Shown: piece after piece, positions 32,259 through 38,064 of the stretch
Layout of the letters: each line of letters opens with the position of its first letter
How positions within the stretch are numbered: position 1 is the stretch's first letter
Source: an uncultured Gemella sp.
Lineage (GTDB): Bacteria; Bacillota; Bacilli; Staphylococcales; Gemellaceae
Length of the DNA: 38,064 nt
Direction of reading: 5' to 3'
Assembly: GCF_900766305.1 (NCBI RefSeq)
Contig: NZ_CAAFUZ010000013.1
Span: 1 to 38,064 of the forward strand
The notes under the pieces: generated by a model
The model's database searches: none
Seen by the model: only the letters and a program-made list of their open reading frames with translations
Told to the model about the DNA's origin: nothing
Program-made: the position numbers and the translations under genes

Positions 32259-33410
32259 ATGGCTAAAAGAGATTATTATGAGGTGCTTGGCGTAAGTAAA
32301 AGCGCAAGTGCAGCTGAAATTAAAAAAGCATATCGTAAATTATCAAAACAATATCACCCAGATATCAACAAAGAGCCAGGTGCAGAAGATAAATTCAAAG
32401 AGATTTCTGAAGCATATGAAGTACTGAGTGACGATACTAAAAAAGCTCAATATGATCAATTTGGTCACGCAGCATTTGAAGGTGGAGCAGGCCAAGGTGG
32501 ATTTGGTGGCTTCGGTGGAGGTTTCTCTGGATTCTCAGGTAGTTTTGATGATCTTGGAGATATTTTCTCAAGCTTCTTTGGTGGAGGAGGATCACGTCGT
32601 AATCCAAATGCTCCACGTCAAGGAGAAGACTTATTACACCGTATTCGTATAAGTTTTGAAGATGCTGTATTCGGTACGAAAAAAACTATTAAAGTTCGTA
32701 AAGATGTAGAATGTGATCATTGTCACGGAAGTGGTGCAAAAGATTCTTCATCTGTAAATACTTGTCACAGATGTAATGGTAGTGGACAAGAAGCGGTAAT
32801 TCGAGATACTCCATTCGGACGTGTGCAGAGTCAACATACATGTTCAGAATGTCAAGGACGCGGTAAAATTATTAAAGATAAGTGTGCGCACTGTTTCGGT
32901 AAAGGATACAATAACCGTGAAGTAGAATACGATGTTGAGATTCCAGAAGGAATTAGCTCAGGACAACGCGTTCGTCTTCGTGGTAAAGGTGGAGCAGGAG
33001 AAAATGGCGGTCCAGCAGGTGACTTATTCATAGAGGTAATCGTTGCTGAAGATTCATATTTCCACAGAGAAGGTGATGATATCTATACAGAATTGAAACT
33101 TTCTCCAGCACAGGCTGCTCTTGGTACAAAACTTGATGTACGTACTTTAACAGGTGAGATTGAACTTAATGTTCCAGCAGGAACACAGCACGGACGTAAA
33201 TTCCGTTTAGCAGGTAAAGGGGTTAAGAGTGTAATGGGGCATGGTCAAGGAGATCACTTTATCGTGGTATCTATTGAAATTCCTAAAAACTTATCAACTA
33301 AAGAACGTGAGTTATACCTTGAACTTGCAAAATTAAATAATGAAAAAGTTGAAGAAGATGAAAGCTTTTTAGATAAAGTTAGTAGAAAAGCAAAAGATCT
33401 ATTTGACTAA
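32259..33410 (+). CDS. dnaJ: Chaperone DnaJ (Hsp40)
   Basis: DnaJ delivers substrates to DnaK and stimulates its ATPase. The 383-residue protein has the J-domain (1-70, with the HPD motif in YHPDINK), a Gly/Phe-rich region (about 75-115), four C-x-x-C-x-G-x-G zinc-binding repeats ([32 protein letters not shown]), and C-terminal substrate domains. It is a full-length type I Hsp40 and the last gene of the operon. AGGAGAG precedes the ATG. Palindrome copy E follows and should end the transcript. Confidence 0.98.
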   Translation: MAKRDYYEVLGVSKSASAAEIKKAYRKLSKQYHPDINKEPGAEDKFKEISEAYEVLSDDTKKAQYDQFGHAAFEGGAGQGGFGGFGGGFSGFSGSFDDLGDIFSSFFGGGGSRRNPNAPRQGEDLLHRIRISFEDAVFGTKKTIKVRKDVECDHCHGSGAKDSSSVNTCHRCNGSGQEAVIRDTPFGRVQSQHTCSECQGRGKIIKDKCAHCFGKGYNNREVEYDVEIPEGISSGQRVRLRGKGGAGENGGPAGDLFIEVIVAEDSYFHREGDDIYTELKLSPAQAALGTKLDVRTLTGEIELNVPAGTQHGRKFRLAGKGVKSVMGHGQGDHFIVVSIEIPKNLSTKERELYLELAKLNNEKVEEDESFLDKVSRKAKDLFD

Positions 33411-33481
33411 TAAAGATAAAGAAGATCTAAATTACAAAAAAGTATATATGAAAATTCATAAATACAGTGGTCTATTTATAT

Positions 33482-33527
33482 AAAATCTTGCTTTTAAAAA
33501 GCATTATAGATATTCAATAAATTTTTT
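33482..33527. repeat. Upstream flank of palindromic element copy E, related to 12-54
   Basis: The stretch AAAATC..GCTTTTAAAAAGC..TAGATATTCAATAAA aligns with 11-46 ahead of copy A. It contains a short GCTTTTAAAAAGC inverted repeat. The remaining 33411-33481 is featureless. Confidence 0.5.
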
Positions 33528-33585
33528 GGAGTGACTCTGAAAAATCAATTTCTTTGAAATTATGATTTTTTAGTCACTCCTTTTT
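33528..33585 (+). terminator. Palindromic repeat copy E acting as terminator of the dnaK operon
   Basis: GGAGTGACTC (33528-33537) pairs with TAGTCACTCC (33571-33580), with an inner AATTTC/GAAATT hairpin and a following TTTTT. The right arm differs from other copies by one base (T for G). Confidence 0.78.
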
Positions 33586-33685
33586 CGTTTTGTTATGTAA
33601 TCTACCATATTTATTTGAATTTTTTTGTAATACAAAGTAAAATATAAGATGGATATAAAATATACTAGAAAGAAGGAGTGAGGAT

Positions 33686-34633
33686 ATGTTCATAAACGAA
33701 TTTAAAACTGATCAAGAAATTAGTATGTTTTTATTATTGGATAATGTTGTTCGTGGAGTAGCGTCAAGTGGGAAACCATATTTAACACTTTATCTAAAAG
33801 ATAAAACAGGTAGTATTGATGGTAAGATTTGGGAAGTAAAAGAAGAAGATAGTGACAATTTAAAAGCTGGTAAGATGATACATGTAGAAGGAACTTTACT
33901 AGATTATCGTGGTAAGCTTCAATTAAAAATAAAAAACTATAGAATGGCAACTGACAGTGATAATATAGATATTCAAGATTATATTCAAACAGCACCTGTT
34001 CCAAAAGATGTAATGATAAATGAGTTAAATTACTTCTTAAAAGAAATAGGAAATGATAATTTAAGAACTGTAACAATTGAGTTGTTAAATAAATATAAAA
34101 AACAATTTATTAGTTATCCTGCAGCTAAATCAATGCACCATGATTTTTATTCAGGTTTGATTTATCATACTACAACGATGTTAAAAATAGCGAAAGCTTT
34201 AGTAGCTATCTATCCATCATTAAATAAAGATTTATTATATAGTGGAATTATTTTACACGATTTAGGTAAAACTATCGAGTTAAGTGGACCAGTAGGAACA
34301 TCTTATACATTAGAGGGAGAACTCCTGGGGCATATTGTTATTATGAGTGATGAAGTAGCTCGAATGGCTGACAAATTAGGAATTGAAGCTGAAGAAATAA
34401 CGCTGTTAAGACATATAATTCTTGCTCATCATGGTAAATATGAATTTGGTTCTCCAAAATTACCAATGATAAAAGAAGCGGAAATTATTAATTTTATAGA
34501 TAACATTGATGCTAGAATGATGATGTTCGAGAAAAACTTAGCGAATGTAGAACCAGGAACATTTAGTGATAAATTATTTGGTTTAGAAGGAAGACACTTT
34601 TATGTTCCAACATTTGATAGAGAAAATAATTAA
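33686..34633 (+). CDS. yhaM: 3'-5' exoribonuclease YhaM
   Basis: YhaM trims RNA 3' ends and, in some species, single-stranded DNA. The 315-residue protein has an N-terminal OB-fold (about 10-90, with [20 protein letters not shown]) and a C-terminal HD domain: H in [14 protein letters not shown], the HD pair in [10 protein letters not shown], and [12 protein letters not shown]. This domain order and length match YhaM of B. subtilis and Cbf1 of S. aureus. AAGGAG precedes the ATG. The next gene starts 17 bases downstream and is probably co-transcribed. Confidence 0.95.
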   Translation: MFINEFKTDQEISMFLLLDNVVRGVASSGKPYLTLYLKDKTGSIDGKIWEVKEEDSDNLKAGKMIHVEGTLLDYRGKLQLKIKNYRMATDSDNIDIQDYIQTAPVPKDVMINELNYFLKEIGNDNLRTVTIELLNKYKKQFISYPAAKSMHHDFYSGLIYHTTTMLKIAKALVAIYPSLNKDLLYSGIILHDLGKTIELSGPVGTSYTLEGELLGHIVIMSDEVARMADKLGIEAEEITLLRHIILAHHGKYEFGSPKLPMIKEAEIINFIDNIDARMMMFEKNLANVEPGTFSDKLFGLEGRHFYVPTFDRENN

Positions 34634-34650
34634 GGAAAAGAGAAAAATAT

Positions 34651-35712
34651 ATGAATAAAGGAATAAAGTATATATTAGGTTTTGTAGCAATATTCGTTGC
34701 AGCAGTAATATGTGTATTTGGAATTATTAAATACGAAGAAATGCAAGAAAATTCTACTTCTAATAATAGTGAAAATTTAGGAAGTGCTGATGGTAAAAAA
34801 TTAGATAAAGAAACAACGATAATTATTGAGAAAATATCTTCTTTAAATGATATTGATGCACTTAATTCAGAGTTGCACCTATCACAATCAGTTGTTGATA
34901 TTTTGAAAAAATATGCTCCGACTGTGTATTATACAGTTGATAATAGTGAGGGGTTTGATAAAATTTATTTCCGTTTAGGTGGATACATTGTTGATCGAAA
35001 TATAAATGGAATTAATGAAATTATTGGTTCTTATAAAATAGATGATGGTAAACTAACATCAACAGGTGATGATTTAGGTAAAGTAGGTTCTAAAATCAAT
35101 GGTGGTGATTTAACATGGAAACAACTTAACTTAAATAATAAAGTTCACGACAAGGGGGCTGCAAAAGCAGTTGCTGATAAATTTTTCGCTGTTGGTCTTG
35201 GAGGAGGAGTAGATAGTATGTTAGGTATTTTTGCATATTCTTCTGATTTTAGTAAGCATGTTAGAGATGCTCAATTAGGACTTACAGTTGTTCCAATGTC
35301 ATTAGCTGAAATCACTGATATGTATAATGCTGCAACTCCAGATACATACAATGCGGATCAGGTTTATAAAAAAGTTTCAGGACTGAAAGAAGCTAAGTAT
35401 AGAGAAGTAGATGACAGCTATAAAGGTAATGAGTCTAAGTATAATAAGAGTATTGGTAATGGAGAGGTTCTTTACTTTAAGAAAGACAAAATGTATCTGG
35501 CAGCCTTTGGAGGAATTGGTGGAGCTATGGGAATGACCTTAACGTCACCAGATAAATGGACTGAAGAAGGAGACAGAATAATAATCCCATTAATAAATAA
35601 TTTTGAAGGTGGAAAAATTAAAGGGAAAATGGTTCTTCGATTGAATAATAAAGTATATGAAGGTGGTCAAAGCCGTTCTAAATACTATATTGAAAGTCGA
35701 ACAGATAATTAA
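34651..35712 (+). CDS. Membrane-anchored extracytoplasmic protein of unknown function
   Basis: I do not recognise a named family. The 353-residue protein starts with a short basic head and one hydrophobic helix (about 6-28) with no lipobox, then an Asn/Ser-rich spacer and an extracytoplasmic region of about 300 residues. The latter has mixed helix and strand and Gly-rich loops (FAVGLGGGVDSMLGIFAY, LAAFGGIGGAMGMTLTSPDKW). Towards the end it reads like a beta-rich domain (RIIIPLINNFEGGKIKGKMVLRLNNKVYEG). It is coupled to yhaM by a 17-base gap with AAGGAAAAG. In related bacteria the gene after yhaM is often prsA; this protein does not resemble that foldase. Confidence 0.75.
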   Translation: MNKGIKYILGFVAIFVAAVICVFGIIKYEEMQENSTSNNSENLGSADGKKLDKETTIIIEKISSLNDIDALNSELHLSQSVVDILKKYAPTVYYTVDNSEGFDKIYFRLGGYIVDRNINGINEIIGSYKIDDGKLTSTGDDLGKVGSKINGGDLTWKQLNLNNKVHDKGAAKAVADKFFAVGLGGGVDSMLGIFAYSSDFSKHVRDAQLGLTVVPMSLAEITDMYNAATPDTYNADQVYKKVSGLKEAKYREVDDSYKGNESKYNKSIGNGEVLYFKKDKMYLAAFGGIGGAMGMTLTSPDKWTEEGDRIIIPLINNFEGGKIKGKMVLRLNNKVYEGGQSRSKYYIESRTDN

Positions 35713-35728
35713 TATAAAAAAATTAGTG

Positions 35729-35760
35729 AAAAGATGGGATTTATTCCTGTCTTTTCTTAT
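35729..35760 (+). terminator. Terminator downstream of the anchored protein gene
   Basis: AAAAGA and TCTTTT enclose an inner GGA/TCC pairing, and the right arm itself provides the T-run. Confidence 0.6.
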
Positions 35761-35802
35761 ACATATAGAAATAATCTTTATGATAAGGGAAATTGGTAAG
35801 GT

Positions 35803-36663
35803 ATGATATTAAAAAATAATGATAAGATAGCATTAGTAGTGTGTTCAAATGGAAAAAATATTGAAGACAAAGACAGATTAGAAAAATTAGAGGATATTTT
35901 AGTAGAGATGGGTTTAGTACCTGTCTTTACTAAATATATCTACAAAGATAGGTTTAGACGCGCAGAAAAAGCACAGGTTCGAGCTAAGGAGTTAATGTCT
36001 TTCTATAAGAATAAAGAGATAAAAGCAATTTTTGATATTTCTGGTGGAGATATTGCAAATGAGGTATTAGATTATTTAGACTATGATGTAATAAAAAGAA
36101 ATTATAAGCCTTTCTTTGGTTATAGTGATTTAACAACAGTCTTAAATGCTTTGGGAAGCCAAACGAATGAAGTAAATTACTTGTATCAAATACTAAATAT
36201 TATTGAGAGTAAAGAAATCAGAACTAGCTTTGAAAATACTTTTATGAAAAATAAACAGACTTTATTAGATGTAAAATGGAAATTTCTAAAAGGTAGTAGT
36301 GTGGAAGGTGAAGTAATTGGAGGAAATATTAGATGCTTTTTAAAACTAGCAGGTACTAGATATTTTCCAGAAGTGGAAAATAAAGTGTTATTCATAGAGG
36401 GATTAGGAACTTCTATAGAGGGATTAGCTACACATCTTGCACAGTTAAAGCAAATCGGAGTTTTTGATAAAATTTCAGGATTATTAATAGGAACTTTTAC
36501 AAAAATTGAAAGAGAATTCTCTGTAGAGGAGCTATTTAAACTTGTCCAAGACTATATACCGTCTTCTTTACCAGTAGCTAAAACACAAGAAATCGGGCAC
36601 GCAAAAAACTCTAAAGCACTAAAAATTGGAGAGAAAATACATATTAAAAATGAGTTGATCTAG
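35803..36663 (+). CDS. S66-family peptidase (LD-carboxypeptidase / MccF-like)
   Basis: The S66 family includes cytoplasmic LD-carboxypeptidases that recycle murein peptides and MccF enzymes that inactivate microcin C-type inhibitors. The 286-residue protein keeps the Ser-Glu-His triad: S108 in FFGYSD, E199 in FIEGLG and H266 in EIGHAKNSKALKIG. The N-terminal domain holds the nucleophile elbow, and the C-terminal domain the other two residues. There is no signal peptide. The choice between LdcA-like recycling and MccF-like immunity cannot be made from sequence alone. A decayed copy of its 3' third lies at 37692-37961. Confidence 0.88.
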   Translation: MILKNNDKIALVVCSNGKNIEDKDRLEKLEDILVEMGLVPVFTKYIYKDRFRRAEKAQVRAKELMSFYKNKEIKAIFDISGGDIANEVLDYLDYDVIKRNYKPFFGYSDLTTVLNALGSQTNEVNYLYQILNIIESKEIRTSFENTFMKNKQTLLDVKWKFLKGSSVEGEVIGGNIRCFLKLAGTRYFPEVENKVLFIEGLGTSIEGLATHLAQLKQIGVFDKISGLLIGTFTKIEREFSVEELFKLVQDYIPSSLPVAKTQEIGHAKNSKALKIGEKIHIKNELI

Positions 36664-36683
36664 GAGATCAACTCATTTTTTTT
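36652..36683. terminator. Bidirectional terminator between the S66 and dehydrogenase genes
   Basis: ATGAGTTGATC and GATCAACTCAT form a perfect stem around TAG-GA, followed by TTTTTTT. The left arm overlaps the last codons and stop of the S66 gene, and the right end reaches the dehydrogenase stop. Confidence 0.88.
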
Positions 36684-37545
36684 ATAGTTTATACCATTTA
36701 GAAATTGCTTGAGTACCATTTGTGTTACGGACTTCTTCTTCTAATTCATTGTATATTTTATATGTAGTTTCAAGGCCAGGAAGTTTAATGTTCATTTTTT
36801 CACATTCTTCTAAAGCTAGTTTCATATCTTTAATGAAGTGATGAACAAAAGATCCGGGTTTGAAATCATTATTTAGAATTCGAGGTCCATATGAAGTCAT
36901 TGAGAAGCTTCCACCAGATCCTGTTGATACTGTTTTAAAGAATGACTCTAAGTCTAAACCAACTTCTTTAGCAAATTTAAAGCTTTCAGCGACTGAAACC
37001 ATAGTTGTAGCAATTGCAATTTGATTAGCAAGTTTTGTGTATTGTCCTTTTCCAGCTTCACCAAAATAAGTAATGCTTGTCCCTAGTTTTTCAACTAGTG
37101 GAAGAACAACTTCTTCAAATACTTTCTTATCTCCACCAGCCATGATTGATAAAGTAGCGTTTTTAGCTCCAATGTCTCCACCTGTAACAGGAAGATCAAG
37201 TGCATATGCACCAACTTTTAAAAATTCATTACTAATTTTTTTAGCCAGAGTAGGAGAAGATGTAGTCATATCTACAAATACTTGCCCCTTTTTAGCAGTT
37301 GTAATAAGTCCATTTTCTCCTAAGTATACATCTTCGACATCTTTAGGATAACCAACTATGGTAAATATTACATCAGCAAACAGCGGTGCTTCTTTTGCTT
37401 CTTTAAGTAGTGTAGCCCCGCGGCTTACTAGATTATCTGTTTTACTTTTTGTTCTGTTGAAAACAAAAAGCTCATGTCCGGCATCAATTAAATGTCCAGC
37501 CATACTGTTCCCCATTACTCCAGTTCCAATCCATGCAATTTTCAT
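36682..37545 (-). CDS. NAD(P)-dependent beta-hydroxyacid dehydrogenase (3-hydroxyisobutyrate dehydrogenase family)
   Basis: This 287-residue cytoplasmic oxidoreductase belongs with HIBADH, GarR/GlxR and similar enzymes. It has the Rossmann motif GTGVMG (7-12), the substrate loop DLPVTGGDIGAKNATLSIMAGG (117-138), and the catalytic lysine K171 with N174 in GQYTKLANQ. The Asn-Arg after the second strand (FNRT, 29-32) favours NADP over NAD, by family experience. The substrate (3-hydroxyisobutyrate, tartronate semialdehyde, succinic semialdehyde) cannot be decided. AGGAGG precedes the ATG. It is a single-gene unit. Confidence 0.88.
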   Translation of the reverse strand: MKIAWIGTGVMGNSMAGHLIDAGHELFVFNRTKSKTDNLVSRGATLLKEAKEAPLFADVIFTIVGYPKDVEDVYLGENGLITTAKKGQVFVDMTTSSPTLAKKISNEFLKVGAYALDLPVTGGDIGAKNATLSIMAGGDKKVFEEVVLPLVEKLGTSITYFGEAGKGQYTKLANQIAIATTMVSVAESFKFAKEVGLDLESFFKTVSTGSGGSFSMTSYGPRILNNDFKPGSFVHHFIKDMKLALEECEKMNIKLPGLETTYKIYNELEEEVRNTNGTQAISKWYKL

Positions 37546-37582
37546 ATTTAATTCCTCCTATATAAAATTACTTTATTCTTTA

Positions 37583-37591
37583 ATTATATCA
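37583..37591 (-). promoter_or_regulatory. Extended -10 promoter of the dehydrogenase gene
   Basis: On the minus strand TGA directly precedes TATAAT (37588-37583), about 38 bases ahead of the ATG. No clear -35 was seen. Confidence 0.5.
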
Positions 37592-37691
37592 TAGAATTTT
37601 AAAATATCATTTTATATGCCCTTAGAAGTTGATTTTAAGTGATTTTATATTTTGGTATGATTCGGAAATATGTCAACTTTTAAGTTTACGT

Positions 37692-37961
37692 AAAACTATA
37701 TTTATTTTATTAAAATTAATCAAAAGAAGAGATTTAATTACATATCTTGCGCAGTTAAAGCAGATTGGAGTTTTTGATAAAATTTCAGGATTATTAATAG
37801 GAACTTTTACAAAAATTGAAAAAAATTTCTGTAGAGGAACTATTTAAACTTGTTCAAGAGTATATTCCATCTTTTTTAGTAGTAGCTAAAAAACACATAA
37901 AGTCGGACACACGAGAAACTCTAAAGCACTAAAAATTGGGGAGAAAATAGATATTAAAAAT
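37692..37961 (+). pseudogene. Decayed 3' fragment of an S66 peptidase gene
   Basis: This region aligns with the last third of the intact S66 gene (36382-36651), corresponding to residues about 194-283. The match is closest from 37740, for example LAQLKQIGVFDKISGLLIGTF. It has a 2-base deletion after the TKIEK codons that shifts the frame, further indels near the triad histidine region, and the glutamate equivalent to E199 is replaced. No start or 5' two thirds remain; the upstream 37592-37691 is A/T-rich and unrecognisable. The copy ends exactly where palindrome copy F begins. It is in the same orientation as the intact gene, so a past tandem or homologous duplication is likely. Confidence 0.88.
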
Positions 37962-37989
37962 GGGAGTGACTCAAAAATCGTGATTTTGA
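37962..37989. repeat. Dispersed palindromic repeat, copy F, truncated
   Basis: The left arm GGGAGTGACTC (37962-37972) and core AAAAATCG-TGATTTTGA are present, but the right arm GAGTCACTCCC is missing. It is replaced at about 37990 by the IS end. The missing half may lie on the far side of the IS, beyond the window. Confidence 0.8.
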
Positions 37990-37991
37990 TA

Positions 37992-38064
37992 TGTACCCCT
38001 TTTACTGGACAATCCAGTGAAAGGGGTATTTATTATGCGTTATAGTTTTGAATTTAAAGTAAAA
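37992..38064 (+). mobile_element. Left end of an IS3/IS150-like insertion sequence (partial)
   Basis: The element begins with TGTACCCC, in line with the TG...CA termini of IS3-family elements, and is followed within 45 bases by a transposase start. ACCCCTTTTACTGGA (37995-38009) and TCCAGTGAAAGGGGT (38013-38027) form a long hairpin around CAA. The right end is outside the window, so target duplication cannot be checked. Confidence 0.7.
38035..38064 (+). CDS. IS3-family transposase OrfA, first 10 codons (partial)
   Basis: The ATG at 38035 opens a frame reading MRYSFEFKVK to the window edge. This resembles the N-terminus of IS150-type OrfA proteins, which begin with a helix-turn-helix and a similar YSFEFK start. 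The ribosome site AAAGGGG lies 8 bases upstream inside the right arm of the terminal hairpin, so translation from read-through transcripts is probably restrained. Only the first ten residues are visible. Confidence 0.6.
   Translation, partial: MRYSFEFKVK

Noticed and set aside
33720..34076. Minus-strand 118-residue frame inside yhaM
   Set aside because: It lies opposite conserved OB-fold codons of yhaM and its Leu/Tyr/His-rich sequence is typical of an antisense shadow.

Overview
The window reads as a chromosomal segment of a low-GC Gram-positive bacterium, most likely a Gemella-like member of the Bacillales. The grounds are the strong A+T bias, AAGGAGG-type ribosome binding sites, TTGACA/TATAAT promoters with 17-base spacers, CIRCE and CtsR heat-shock operators, a Met-type T-box, class Ib nrdIEF, a dapH-dapL-alr lysine cluster as in staphylococcal dap operons, and an EfeOBU-TatCA iron cluster like S. 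aureus fepABC-tatAC. The genus is inference; no rRNA or tRNA gene is present.

Layout: 198-3234 (+) lysine/alanine genes (dapH, dapL, alr). 3443-5425 (-) a universal stress protein, a DUF1450-like protein with a C-terminal Ig-like domain, and a DUF1461 membrane protein. 5619-6341 (+) orphan treR. 6647-11326 (+) nrdI-nrdE-nrdF followed by two tandem histidine-phosphatase paralogues. 11387-12643 (+) a T-box-controlled metA. 12698-17406 (-) a Fur-box-headed efeO-efeB-efeU-tatC-tatA operon. 17800-18501 (+) pnuC with a structured leader. 18826-22553 (+) a run of a WYL regulator and four genes I cannot name (one coiled-coil, one zinc-ribbon/membrane, one small basic, one membrane-anchored); this is the most plausible place for an undescribed system. 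22607-25105 (-) a HAD phosphatase and an M3 oligopeptidase. 25360-28210: def, prfB and two DUF1307 lipoproteins. 28498-33410 (+) hrcA-grpE-dnaK-dnaJ under dual CtsR/HrcA control. 33686-36663 (+) yhaM, an anchored unknown protein and an S66 peptidase. 36682-37545 (-) a beta-hydroxyacid dehydrogenase. The right edge holds a decayed copy of the 3' part of the S66 gene, a truncated palindromic repeat and the left end of an IS3-like element.

A recurrent 46-56 bp palindrome (arms close to GGGAGTGACTC / GAGTCACTCCC) appears six times between genes, some copies acting as terminators, one cut by the IS. Two other hairpins hide the Shine-Dalgarno sequence of the gene that follows (21064-21098 and 37995-38027).

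Functionally most of the window is housekeeping: lysine and D-alanine supply, deoxynucleotide synthesis, methionine entry, iron import with its own Tat exporter, translation (def, prfB) and protein folding. No phage, CRISPR or tRNA was seen.
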